64,000 nt of DNA from Streptomyces sp. SM11 (GTDB taxonomy: Bacteria; Actinomycetota; Actinomycetes; Streptomycetales; Streptomycetaceae): assembly GCF_002910905.1 (NCBI RefSeq), contig NZ_NEUE01000228.1, positions 62,001 to 126,000 on the forward strand, read 5' to 3'. This document shows positions 25,348 through 33,986 of this stretch, in pieces. Both the position numbers and the translations under genes were made by a program. How positions within the stretch are numbered: the stretch's first letter is position 1; the number at the start of each line of letters is the position of its first letter. The notes beneath the pieces are model-generated. The model was not told the DNA's origin and searched no databases. It saw only the letters and a program-made list of their open reading frames with translations.

Positions 25348-25644
25348 GAGACTCCCGGCGGCCCGGAGCACCCCCGGCCGCCCCTCCCCGACGGACCGCC
25401 CCCTTGCCGCTGGGCGGCGTTCACCGGGAAGTCGCATCGGATTCGGTCATATGTCTTCCCTGTGAAGTGTGACCTGTGCAATTGTACATGCTACAGGGTG
25501 TGGGCATGTCAACTCCGGGCATCGGCCCCATCCGTCCGGCCGGCAGCACGACAACACGGCACGACAACACCCCCTGGCCCACGCCCCGTACATCCCATCG
25601 GTCACGCACGTGCGTGCCTCCGATCCCTCATGGGAGGAAACAAC
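25348..25644. promoter_or_regulatory. Collagenase promoter region with GntR-like site
   Basis: This 297-bp gap contains GTGCAATTGTAC at 25476-25487, part of a symmetrical TGTGCAATTGTACATG tract, about 160 bases before the collagenase start. It matches the hydroxyproline operators at 9-10 of 12 bases. No terminator of quality was found after the transporter, so some read-through is possible. Confidence 0.55.
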
Positions 25645-28224
25645 GTGAGAACCACACTCGTCCGCCGAGGTGTGGGTGCCGTTCTGCCCCTGGCTCTTGC
25701 CGGGGCGATGAGCGTCGCGCTGCTCGCGCAGCCGGCCCAGGCGCAGCCGAACTCCCCTTCGGCCGCCACGGCATCGAACGCGTCGCGACCGTCCCGCCCC
25801 GGCGGGCCTGCCGACCCCGCGCCTAAGGCGCAGCAGTCCCCCACCTCGGACGCCGGTCACCGGCTCAAGGGCCGGCTGAAGGCGTCCCAGCTCCCTCCGC
25901 TGAGCGCCGACAAGTCCCCCCTCAAGGAGGCCTACGGCCACCAGGACGCCCCGCGGAAGCAGAGCGCGGGCAGGAAGTCCTCGACGAAGGCGGCCGCCGC
26001 GTGCGACCCGGCCGACTTCACCGGCCGCACCGGAAGCGAACTGGTGCGGCAGATCAAGGCGTCCACCACGGGCTGCGTGAACACCCTGTTCAGCCTCACC
26101 GGCGACAACGCCCGACTGGCCTTCCGCGAGGCTCAGATGGTCTCGGTGGCCTACGCGCTGCGCGACAACTCCGCCTACTACCCGGGCGACGGGAGCACCG
26201 GCATCCCGCAGCTCGTGCTCTACCTCCGGGCCGGGTATTACGTGCAGTGGTACAACCCGGACGTCGTCGGACCGTACGGCCCCGCCCTGCGGACCGCCAT
26301 CCGCTCGGGCCTCGACGGCTTCTTCGCGAGCCCCCGGTCGCGTGACGTCACCGACGACAACGGCGAGACGCTGTCCGAGGCGGTCATCCTGATCGACAGC
26401 GCCGCGGAGAACGCCCGGTACATCTCCGTCGTCAAGCGGATGCTGGCGGACTACGACTCCTCCTGGAACGCGTTCCCGCGGATGCTCGCCGCGGTCAACA
26501 ACGTGTACACGGTGACCTTCCGGGGCCATCAGGTGCCCGCGTTCGTCAGTGCCGTCGAGTCGGACCCGAGCCTCATCGACTCGCTGTACCGCTTCGCCGC
26601 CGACCACCTCTCCCTGCTGGAGGGCGACCAGGCGTATCTGACCTCCAACGCCGGACGGGAGCTGAGCCGCTTCCTCCAGCACCCGAGCCTGCGGAGCAAG
26701 GTCCGCCCACAGGCCACCGCCCTGCTCCGGCAAACCTCCATCACCGGCCCCACCGCCCCGCTCTGGGTGGGCATAGCGGAGATGGCCGACTACTACGACA
26801 GGGCGAACTGCTCCACCTACGGCATCTGCGACCTCCAGGAACGCCTCAAGCGCGAGGTCCTGCCGGTGCGCCACACCTGTAGCCCCAGCATCCGCATCCT
26901 CGCCCAGCAGATGACGTCCGCCGAGCTGAACGCCAGCTGTACCAGCCTCATCGAGCAGGACGCCTACTTCCACCGGATCGCACGGGACAACGGCCCGGTC
27001 GCCGATGACAACAACACCGCCATCGAGGTGATCGCCTACGACTCAAGCGCCGACTACCAGACGTACGCCGGTGCGATGTACGGGATCGACACCAACAACG
27101 GCGGCATGTACCTGGAGGGCGACCCCTCCGTCGTGGGCAACCAGCCCCGCTTCATCGCCTACGAGGCCGAGTGGCTGCGGCCCGACTTCCACATCTGGAA
27201 CCTCAACCACGAGTACACCCACTACCTCGACGGCCGCTTCACCATGTACGGCGACTTCGCCGCCAACATGACCACCCCCACCATCTGGTGGGTCGAGGGC
27301 TTCGCGGAGTACATCTCCTACCACTACCGCGAGGAGCCCTACACCGCGGCGATGACCGAGGCGGGCAAGAGCACCTACGCCCTGAGCACCCTGTTCAGCA
27401 CCGACTACAGCCACGACACCACACGGGTGTACCGCTGGGGCTACCTCGCCGTGCGGTACATGCTGGAGAAGCACCCCGCCGACCTGGACAAGGTGCTCGG
27501 CCACTACCGCGCCGGGGAGTGGAGCGCCGCCCGGACCTACCTCACCAGCACCATCGGCACCCGCTACGACAGCGACTGGAAGACCTGGCTGGCGGCCTGC
27601 GCCGCCGGTGACTGCGGTGGCGGCGGCCAGCCGGGCAACCAGGCCCCCGCCGCCGGGTTCACCGCCGCGGTGAAGGATCTGACGGTCACCCTCACCGACC
27701 GCTCCACCGACGCCGACGGCACCATCGCCTCCCGCGCCTGGGACTTCGGCGACGGCACCACTTCCACCCGGACCAACCCCGCCAAGACGTACAGTGCCGC
27801 GGGCAGTTACACCGTCCGGCTGACCGTGACCGACGACAAGGGCGCCACGGACACCGCCACCCGGGAGGTCACCGTCGCCGGCGGCTCCGCCGTCGGCGAG
27901 TGCACCGACTCCGACACCCGCGTGCTGGGCAAGGACTGCCGCCGCAGCAACCTCTCCGCCACCACCCGCGACTACTCCTACCTCTACCTGAACATCCCGG
28001 CCGGCACCGAGCAGCTGAAGATCACCGTCAGCGGCGGCACCGGCGACGCCGACCTCTACTACAGCAACTTCAACTGGGCCACCACCGGCTCGCACACCAA
28101 CCGGGCCACCGGGCCCGGCAACTCCCATACGCTGACGATCAGCAACCCGCCGTCCGGCGCCAACTACATCAGCCTCCACGCGGTGGCCGCCTTCAGCGGC
28201 GCCACCGTCACCACCGAGTACTGA
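25645..28224 (+). CDS. Secreted M9 family collagenase with PKD and collagen-binding domains
   Basis: 859 aa. Signal peptide with cleavage expected after AQPAQA (about residue 33). An activator/peptidase M9_N region is followed by the zinc site HEYTH at about residues 522-526 with the third ligand Glu in EGFAEY (551-555). A PKD domain covers about 665-750 (WDFGDGTTSTRTNPAKTYS, FTVRL-type strands) and a C-terminal pre-peptidase/collagen-binding domain about 752-859. The enzyme cuts native collagen outside the cell. GTG 25645 is chosen for GGGAGG 7 bases upstream. Its product peptides suit the adjacent transporter and hydroxyproline pathway. Confidence 0.93.
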   Translation: MRTTLVRRGVGAVLPLALAGAMSVALLAQPAQAQPNSPSAATASNASRPSRPGGPADPAPKAQQSPTSDAGHRLKGRLKASQLPPLSADKSPLKEAYGHQDAPRKQSAGRKSSTKAAAACDPADFTGRTGSELVRQIKASTTGCVNTLFSLTGDNARLAFREAQMVSVAYALRDNSAYYPGDGSTGIPQLVLYLRAGYYVQWYNPDVVGPYGPALRTAIRSGLDGFFASPRSRDVTDDNGETLSEAVILIDSAAENARYISVVKRMLADYDSSWNAFPRMLAAVNNVYTVTFRGHQVPAFVSAVESDPSLIDSLYRFAADHLSLLEGDQAYLTSNAGRELSRFLQHPSLRSKVRPQATALLRQTSITGPTAPLWVGIAEMADYYDRANCSTYGICDLQERLKREVLPVRHTCSPSIRILAQQMTSAELNASCTSLIEQDAYFHRIARDNGPVADDNNTAIEVIAYDSSADYQTYAGAMYGIDTNNGGMYLEGDPSVVGNQPRFIAYEAEWLRPDFHIWNLNHEYTHYLDGRFTMYGDFAANMTTPTIWWVEGFAEYISYHYREEPYTAAMTEAGKSTYALSTLFSTDYSHDTTRVYRWGYLAVRYMLEKHPADLDKVLGHYRAGEWSAARTYLTSTIGTRYDSDWKTWLAACAAGDCGGGGQPGNQAPAAGFTAAVKDLTVTLTDRSTDADGTIASRAWDFGDGTTSTRTNPAKTYSAAGSYTVRLTVTDDKGATDTATREVTVAGGSAVGECTDSDTRVLGKDCRRSNLSATTRDYSYLYLNIPAGTEQLKITVSGGTGDADLYYSNFNWATTGSHTNRATGPGNSHTLTISNPPSGANYISLHAVAAFSGATVTTEY

Positions 28225-28233
28225 CCCGCCGGT

Positions 28234-28686
28234 TCACCGCCCGGCCGGGATCGGCGCCATCGGCGCCGGCCCCGGCTCGGCCGTGTTCCCGGGCCGTCGG
28301 GACACGAGTCCGGCCCGGACGGTCCCCGCACCTCGCGCGGCAACGCCTCGCCCACACCGCCCGGCGCGTTCCCGCCGGGTACGGCACGCCCCGGCCGGCG
28401 ACTCGGCCCGGGCCGGCTCCCGCGCGCCCTCCAGCGCCCGGGCCAGCTTCGACAACGATGTCCCGACCGCTGTGCGGGCCTCCACCTCGGCGAGCTGCTC
28501 CCCGGTGCGCTCCGCCCGTGCCACCTCGGCGCGGGCGAGGCGCAGCGCCGACCTTCGCGGACTCGGCCGCGGGACGGTGTCCGCCGAGGTGGAGGCGGGC
28601 GGTGTCGCGGTCAGCAGGGCGCTGGCGGTGAAGGTGGTCGCCATCCAGCCGGCGCTTCTGCGCCAGGACGGTCGGGGCAGGTGCAC
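28234..28686 (-). CDS. Small putative exported protein, function unknown
   Basis: About 150 aa from GTG 28686, which has an excellent GGAGGA 7 bases upstream. The N-terminus (VHLPRPSWRRSAGWMATTFT, then ASALLTATPPASTSA) resembles a basic start, hydrophobic core and AxA-like cleavage site. A helical Ala/Arg/Glu-rich body follows (RLARAEVARAERTGEQLAE), then an arginine-rich tail that may be a frameshifted or disordered end. No family recognised; convergent with the collagenase. Confidence 0.35.
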   Translation of the reverse strand: MHLPRPSWRRSAGWMATTFTASALLTATPPASTSADTVPRPSPRRSALRLARAEVARAERTGEQLAEVEARTAVGTSLSKLARALEGAREPARAESPAGACRTRRERAGRCGRGVAARGAGTVRAGLVSRRPGNTAEPGPAPMAPIPAGR

Positions 28687-28879
28687 AGGGTTCTCCTCCA
28701 GGGACGGGACGGGGGAGTCCGGACGCTGGACAAGGGTCGTTACTCGGGCACTACAGCGTTCGGCCGCAGGGTGTCCCACGGGCCCCGGGGCAGGTGATCG
28801 TCGGCCGAAGGGCGATGTCAGTGCCTCCCCATAGAGTCGAAGACATCACTCGGGGAGCACCGGATGAAGGAGCAGAACC

Positions 28880-29938
28880 ATGTCCGCCAACAGGATCCAG
28901 CACAAGGTGAATCACGTCGCTCTGGTCGTGGACGCTTCGGGCTCCATGTACCAGCACCAGAGTCAGCTCATCCGCGTCGTCGACGAGTTCGTGGCGGGGC
29001 TGAAGGCCGAGTCGGACAGCCTCGGTCATGAGACGCGGATCAGCCTCTACTCCTTCGACCACCGGGTGGAGAACCTGGTCTGGGACATGGATGTGAAGCA
29101 CCTTCCGTCCATGCGGGGGCTGTACAAGGTCAACAACGGTGCCACGGCGCTCATCGAGGCCTCGCTGAAGTCCCTGGACGACCTGGGGCACATCTGGGAG
29201 GAGTACGGCGAGCACAGCTTCCTCCAGATCGTGGTGACGGACGGCGAGGAGAACGCCTCCGGCGGGGACCGGCGGCACGACGGCGACATGACCATCCTCG
29301 GCCCCTGGCTCGACCGGATCACCGCGAAGATGAACGGGCTCCCGGGGCACTGGACCTCCGCGATCCTCGTTCCCAACTCCCTGGCGAAGCGCACCGCCCA
29401 GAACTACGGCTTCCCGGCCGGCAACATCGCCATCTGGGACGCGGACTCCCAGAAGGGCGTCGAGGACGCGATCGGCACTGTGCGCGCCGCCGCCACCAGC
29501 TTCCTCCGCGGCAGAGAGCAGGGGGTGCGCGGCACGAAGAACCTGTTCGCCGTCGGCCAGGACATATCGGTCGACGATGTGCGGGCCAACCTCGAACCGG
29601 TCGCGGCCGACAAGTACCGCCTGCTGAAGGTCGACAAGGAGATGGAGATCCGCGCCTTCGTCGACTCGCACCCGGGCGTCACCTATGAACGCGGCTCCTG
29701 CTACTACCAGCTGGGCACCCGGGTTCAGGTGCAGCCCGACAAGGAGGTCATCGTGGTCGAGAAGGACACCGACCGTGCCTACACGGGTGAGGCGGCACGC
29801 AACCTCCTGTTCGGTGCCGGTGTCCGCGGGACCGTCTCCGTGAAGGCCGGCAACAACCCCGCGCTGGAGGTGTATGTGCAGAGCCGCTCGGTGAACAGGA
29901 AGCTCAAGGCCGATACGCGCCTGCTCATCATGCTCTGA
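28880..29938 (+). CDS. VWA-domain protein
   Basis: 352 aa cytoplasmic protein. A von Willebrand A domain fills residues about 10-215 with a complete MIDAS: DASGSM, a Thr in NNGATALIE and the Asp in VTDGEEN. The C-terminal 130 residues (from DKYRLLKVDKEMEIRAFVD) are a separate unrecognised domain. VWA proteins bind metal-dependent protein partners; none is identifiable beside it. No signal peptide or membrane segment. It is followed by a C-rich tract. Confidence 0.8.
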   Translation: MSANRIQHKVNHVALVVDASGSMYQHQSQLIRVVDEFVAGLKAESDSLGHETRISLYSFDHRVENLVWDMDVKHLPSMRGLYKVNNGATALIEASLKSLDDLGHIWEEYGEHSFLQIVVTDGEENASGGDRRHDGDMTILGPWLDRITAKMNGLPGHWTSAILVPNSLAKRTAQNYGFPAGNIAIWDADSQKGVEDAIGTVRAAATSFLRGREQGVRGTKNLFAVGQDISVDDVRANLEPVAADKYRLLKVDKEMEIRAFVDSHPGVTYERGSCYYQLGTRVQVQPDKEVIVVEKDTDRAYTGEAARNLLFGAGVRGTVSVKAGNNPALEVYVQSRSVNRKLKADTRLLIML

Positions 29939-29940
29939 AG

Positions 29941-29973
29941 CCCCCTACCCCCTACCCCCTCCTCTCCCGCCCC
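29941..29973 (-). repeat. C5TA repeat / potential G-quadruplex
   Basis: Three CCCCCTA-type units at 29941-29959 followed by CCC and CCCC runs give five G-runs on the - strand (three of five Gs). It lies between the convergent VWA and LysE genes. Confidence 0.6.
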
Positions 29974-29979
29974 GGTGGC

Positions 29980-30627
29980 TCAGCCCGACGTCGCCGGCGC
30001 CGAGGAGTCCACGGCCACCGAGACGGCCAGCAGGCCCAGCGCGGTGCCCATCAGGTAGCGCTGGGCGCGGAGCCAGGAGGGGCGGCGGGCGAGAAAGACG
30101 GCGATGGCTCCCGCCGCCAGGACGATGCCGAGGTTGACGGTGAGGGCCACCGCGATCTGGACGGAGCCCAGTAGGAAGCCCTGCAGGAGGACGTTTCCCG
30201 CCTCCAGGCTGATGAACTGCGGGATGAGGGAGAGATACATGATGGCGATCTTCGGGTTGAGCAGATTCGTCATCAGGCCCATCGTGAACAGCGTGCGCGG
30301 CGAGTCGTTCGGCAGCTCCTTGGGGGCGAAGACGGAGACGCCCCCGGGCCGCAGGGCGGTCCAGGCCAGGTAGCCCAGGTAGGCGGCGCCGGCCAGTTTC
30401 ACCGCCACGTACAGCTCGGGCACTGCGAGGAAGACCACCGACAGGCCAAGGTTCGTGGCCAGCAGATAGACCAGAAGGCCCACGGCCACGCCGCCGAGGG
30501 AGACCACTCCCGCCCGACGTCCCTGGGTAATGCTCCGGGAGACGAGATAGATCATGTTCGGGCCCGGGGTGAGCACCATGCCGAGGGCGATCAACGCGAC
30601 GCCCAGCACCTCGCTCAGTTCAACCAT
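29980..30627 (-). CDS. LysE/RhtB family amino acid exporter
   Basis: 215 aa with six hydrophobic segments. The N-terminal LTPGPNMIYLVSRSITQGRRAG is the family signature, and NLLNPKIAIMYLSLIPQF the second conserved block. It exports an amino acid or similar metabolite. It diverges from a MocR-type regulator, the common arrangement for such exporters, so that regulator probably controls it. Confidence 0.9.
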   Translation of the reverse strand: MVELSEVLGVALIALGMVLTPGPNMIYLVSRSITQGRRAGVVSLGGVAVGLLVYLLATNLGLSVVFLAVPELYVAVKLAGAAYLGYLAWTALRPGGVSVFAPKELPNDSPRTLFTMGLMTNLLNPKIAIMYLSLIPQFISLEAGNVLLQGFLLGSVQIAVALTVNLGIVLAAGAIAVFLARRPSWLRAQRYLMGTALGLLAVSVAVDSSAPATSG

Positions 30628-30741
30628 GTTTGTCCGCCGCTCTCTTCATGCCCCGGCTGGTGTCCCGGCTCATGTCCGGTTCCTGTTTCCGGTCCTGTTC
30701 CGCCGGAGGGCCCGGCGCCGTACGCTCCGGCCGCGCGGCTC

Positions 30742-30807
30742 AGTGCAATGTGAGCTTAGGTTCGCGTTCCTGCTCGGTTCAATAGGGGGCATTGCACTCG
30801 GTTCAAT
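30742..30807. promoter_or_regulatory. Repeat-rich operator region between lysE and mocR
   Basis: A perfect 9-bp inverted repeat AGTGCAATG (30742-30750) / CATTGCACT (30790-30798) encloses an 11-bp direct repeat CTCGGTTCAAT at 30773-30783 and 30797-30807. Direct repeats spaced by about two helical turns suit MocR dimers. GTGCAATGTGAG also resembles the hydroxyproline operators. Confidence 0.55.
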
Positions 30808-30845
30808 GTTGTGCTCGGATGTCGCTCACCAGGGAGGTGAAGCCC

Positions 30846-32189
30846 GTGAAGGACTTCCGGTCCGTCGCCGACGTCGTGGCGGCGGAGATCGCGGCCGGCC
30901 GGCTCAGGGCGGGTGAACGCCTGCCTCCGCAGCGGGAGTTCGCCCGGCGGTACGCCATCGCCAACTCCACCGCCGTCCGCGTCTACCAGGAGCTCGCCCG
31001 CCGCGGTCTCACCGTCGGCCAGGTCGGACGCGGCACCTTCGTCACGGACGCGCCCGGCGCCCCCGCCCCCGCACCCGCCCTGTCCGAGCCGACCGACAGC
31101 CGGGTCGACCTGGAGCTCAACCACCCCGTCGTCCCCGAACAGGCCGGGCTGCTCGCCGCCGGCCTGGAGAAGCTGGTGCGCTCCGACCACCTGGAGTCGG
31201 TGCTCCGCCCGGTCGGGCCCGCCGGCACCCCCGCCGCCCGGGAGGCCGCCGCCGCGGTCCTGGCACGGGGCGGCGGGCGGCCCGTGCCGGAACGGATCCT
31301 GTTCGCCGGGAACGGCCGGCAGGCCATCTCCGCCGCCGTCGCCGCACTGACCCGGCCGGGCGCCCGGCTGGGCGTCGAGGAGTTCACCTACCCGGTGCTG
31401 AAGGCCATCGTCGCCCGGCTGGGCGTCACCCTCGTGCCCCTGGCGATGGACGAGGACGGGCTGATCCCGGAGGCGGTGGAGGAAGCGCACCGCGCCGATC
31501 CGCTGCACGCCGTCTACGTCCAGCCGGTCCTTCACAACCCGCTGTCCCTCACGATGCCCGCGCGACGGCTCGACCACCTGGCCGACGTGCTGCTGACCTC
31601 GGGGATCCACGCGATCGAGGACGCCGTCTGGGCCTTCCTCCGGGACGACCTGCCACCGCTCGCCTCGCGGGCCGCCGAGCGGACCGTCCTCGTCGACAGC
31701 CTTTCCAAACGCTTGTCCCCGGGGCTGTCCCTCGGGTTCGCCGTGGCCCCCGCCGCGCTGGCGGGCCGGGTCGCGGGGGCCCTGCGCTCCGGTGGATGGA
31801 CGCCCATGCGGTTCCCCCTGGAGGCGATGGTGCAGTGGCAGGCGGACGGCGCCGTAGACACCCTCGTACGGGCCAAACAGCGGGAGGTCGGGGCGCGGCA
31901 GGAGATCGCCCACCGACACCTCGGCGACTTCCGCACGCGCAGCGACCCCTTCTCGTGCTATCGCTGGTGGGAGCTGCCCGGCCCCTGGCGGGCCGACACC
32001 TTCGTCGCTGCCGCCGCACGGCACGGCATCGCGGTGACCCCGGCGGCCGCGTTCTCCGTGGGCCGCCACCGGGGACCGCACGCGGTACGCCTGGGCCTGG
32101 CGTCCCCCACCCGGGAGGTTCTCTCCCGGGCCCTCGCGACCCTCGCCGACCTCGCCCGGTCCACACCGGACGAGCTGGCCGGGGACTGA
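30846..32189 (+). CDS. MocR-type regulator (GntR HTH fused to PLP aminotransferase domain)
   Basis: 447 aa. The winged-helix GntR head is in residues 1-75 (RLPPQREFARRYAIANSTAV, GRGTFVTDAP) and an aminotransferase class I/II fold from about 90 to the end with PLP lysine in VDSLSKRLSPGLSLGF. MocR proteins sense PLP or amino-compound adducts and regulate an adjacent divergent gene, here the LysE exporter. GTG 30846 follows AGGGAGG by 8 bases; GTG 30837 lies within that site. Confidence 0.87.
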   Translation: MKDFRSVADVVAAEIAAGRLRAGERLPPQREFARRYAIANSTAVRVYQELARRGLTVGQVGRGTFVTDAPGAPAPAPALSEPTDSRVDLELNHPVVPEQAGLLAAGLEKLVRSDHLESVLRPVGPAGTPAAREAAAAVLARGGGRPVPERILFAGNGRQAISAAVAALTRPGARLGVEEFTYPVLKAIVARLGVTLVPLAMDEDGLIPEAVEEAHRADPLHAVYVQPVLHNPLSLTMPARRLDHLADVLLTSGIHAIEDAVWAFLRDDLPPLASRAAERTVLVDSLSKRLSPGLSLGFAVAPAALAGRVAGALRSGGWTPMRFPLEAMVQWQADGAVDTLVRAKQREVGARQEIAHRHLGDFRTRSDPFSCYRWWELPGPWRADTFVAAAARHGIAVTPAAAFSVGRHRGPHAVRLGLASPTREVLSRALATLADLARSTPDELAGD

Positions 32190-32214
32190 GTCCGTGCTCC
32201 CCGGCGGCGCCCCG

Positions 32215-32649
32215 TCAGCCCGTCGCCGCGGTCATCCGCCGCAGACCCGTGTACTGGAGCGCGGTGTGGACCGTCACGATCAGCGCGCCGACCAGCAGGA
32301 ACACCACCCCGAAGTCGTTCAGCGGCACGAAGCCGGCCAAGGCCGCCACCACACACCCGACCGCGCACAGGGCGTTCACCGCGACGGCGGTCCTGGCCAG
32401 GGCGGGCGGGATCACCGGGTAGCCCGCGACCAGGGCGAGGCAGGCCGCCCCGCCGATCTGGAAGATCCCGAACGCCACGGCGAAGGCCACCGGCATCCCG
32501 GTCGCGGAGCCGAGCGGCACGGCGGCCGCGACCAGCACGACGCCCATCACGGCGGTGCTGACGCTGTCGACGCGCAGCACCAGCCGGAGAAACCGGGCGG
32601 CGTCCCGTGCGGGGGCCATCGCTGCGGACGGGGCGAGGGTGTACGTCAT
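32215..32649 (-). CDS. Four-helix membrane protein
   Basis: 144 aa with four hydrophobic segments (around STAVMGVVLVAAAVPLG, FGIFQIGGAACLALVAG, AVNALCAVGCVVAALAG, FLLVGALIVTVHTALQ). No motif of known function. It diverges from the XRE regulator below across a short operator, so it is likely that regulator's target. It ends 26 bp after the mocR stop on the opposite strand. Confidence 0.75.
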   Translation of the reverse strand: MTYTLAPSAAMAPARDAARFLRLVLRVDSVSTAVMGVVLVAAAVPLGSATGMPVAFAVAFGIFQIGGAACLALVAGYPVIPPALARTAVAVNALCAVGCVVAALAGFVPLNDFGVVFLLVGALIVTVHTALQYTGLRRMTAATG

Positions 32650-32709
32650 CTCGGATCTCCTTCGGCCGGCGGGTTCGATGACACCGTGCCACGCGGAAGG
32701 GGCCGGACT

Positions 32710-32747
32710 CCATGACCTCCCAGGTCATGGGTACGGTGAGGTCATGG
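32710..32747. promoter_or_regulatory. AGGTCATGG operator array with leaderless promoter
   Basis: Perfect 9-bp arms CCATGACCT (32710-32718) and AGGTCATGG (32722-32730) with CCC between, and a third AGGTCATGG at 32739-32747 covering the start codon of the XRE gene. TACGGT at 32732-32737 sits where a -10 would produce a transcript starting at the ATG (32744). Confidence 0.75.
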
Positions 32748-33568
32748 AGACCCAAGAGCCGCCCAGCGTGAGCCTGTTGCTCCGTGCGTGGCGCCGCCGT
32801 CGCAAGCTCAGCCAGCTCGACCTGGCGCTGAGGGCGGACTCCTCGACCCGGCACCTATCCTGCGTGGAGACGGGTCGCGCCCGGCCGAGCCGGGAGATGG
32901 TACTGCGGCTCGCCGAGCACCTCGATGTCCCGCTGAGGGACCGCAACGGCCTTCTGCTGGCGGCTGGTTACGCCCCCGCGTACCGGGAGTCGCCGTTCGA
33001 CAGCGAGCGGATGACCATGGTCCGTTCCGCGGTCGGGGCGATGCTGGCCGGTCACGAGCCGTACCCCGCCGCCGCGATCGACCGGATCTGGAACATCGTC
33101 GACCGCAACGGCGCGATGTCCCTCCTGCTGGGCACCGTGCCTTCGCACCTGACGGAGTCGGGCGGCAATGTGATGCGGCTGATCCTCCACCCGGAGGGCC
33201 TCGCCTCCCGGTGCCTGAACTTCGCCCAGGTCCGCGCCCACGCCCTCGGCCGGCTGTGGCACCAGGTCGACACCACCGGCCATCGCGACCTGCGGGAGCT
33301 GTACGAGGAGGTGTCCGCCTACCCGGCCCCGCCGGACCTCGACACCGACCCCGGCCCGGTGGACCCGACGGGCATCGTCGTCCCGTTGCGCATCCGCACG
33401 CTGCTCGGCGACATGGCGTTCTTCAGCACGATCGCCACCTTCGGGGCACCCGCCGACGTGACCCTCTCGGAGCTCGCGGTGGAGTCGTTCTTCCCGATGG
33501 ACGAGCGGACGGAGACCCTGCTGCGCACCCTTGCGGCGCTGGGCGGCGAGGATGGCGAGGGCCGGTGA
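32744..33568 (+). CDS. XRE-family regulator with MmyB-like ligand domain
   Basis: 274 aa. Helix-turn-helix near residues 8-65 (RKLSQLDLALRADSSTRHLS, CVETGRARPSREMVLRLAEH) followed by an MmyB-like domain (YPAAAIDRIWNIVDRNGAM and GDMAFFSTIATFG) that may bind a small ligand such as a fatty acid. It diverges from a four-helix membrane protein. The start codon lies in an operator half-site, which suggests autorepression. Confidence 0.87.
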   Translation: METQEPPSVSLLLRAWRRRRKLSQLDLALRADSSTRHLSCVETGRARPSREMVLRLAEHLDVPLRDRNGLLLAAGYAPAYRESPFDSERMTMVRSAVGAMLAGHEPYPAAAIDRIWNIVDRNGAMSLLLGTVPSHLTESGGNVMRLILHPEGLASRCLNFAQVRAHALGRLWHQVDTTGHRDLRELYEEVSAYPAPPDLDTDPGPVDPTGIVVPLRIRTLLGDMAFFSTIATFGAPADVTLSELAVESFFPMDERTETLLRTLAALGGEDGEGR

Positions 33569-33922
33569 CGGAGCTGTCCTGAGCCGACGAGGGCCATGAG
33601 CGGTGCGGCCCTGAGCCGGAGCCCCGCCTTCCGTGAGGGTGGGCCCGCCAGTCCCGGCCTTCGCTCCGCATCCGCTGGGCCCGCAGGCGGGCCTCCTGCT
33701 CGATCAGCGATCCGTCCGCGTTCTCGGTGGACCCGCGACGCCCGCGCAGGACCAGCATCACCGCACGCCACACGGCCGCCCCGCCCGTTCCTGCCGGCAG
33801 TGCGACGAATGCCCCCATGAAGCCCCCGCTTCCCTTCGCTTCGGCCGAACCGGTGGGCTTCGTTCTCTTCGTCCCCGACCCCTCCCCGCCCCTCTCCGCA
33901 AGATCGCCCTCAGGTTGACTTC
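33569..33922. other. 350-bp gap without a convincing gene
   Basis: The best candidate is a - strand frame from ATG near 33818 beginning MGAFVALPAGTGGAAVWRAV and running into the XRE gene's 3' end; it has only a weak ribosome-binding site and no recognised family. Left unannotated. Confidence 0.3.
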
Positions 33923-33942
33923 ATACCCCTGGGGGGTATCTT
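33915..33942 (+). promoter_or_regulatory. Copper-type (CsoR-like) operator inside a promoter
   Basis: ATACCCC (33923-33929) and GGGGTAT (33933-33939) are perfect arms around TGG. The palindrome lies between TTGACT (33915-33920) and TATCTT (33937-33942), 16 bases apart. C/G-rich palindromes flanked by TA are the usual CsoR copper-repressor sites in actinobacteria. Confidence 0.7.
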
Positions 33943-33986
33943 TGGGGTGTGGTCGCGACCCAGCGACCTTGATGAGGGAGTGGGTC

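Noticed and set aside
28283..28834. Open frame of 183 codons on the + strand after the collagenase
   Set aside because: Composition is Ala/Arg/Pro-rich with no ribosome-binding site; the - strand frame from GTG 28686 has a much better start.
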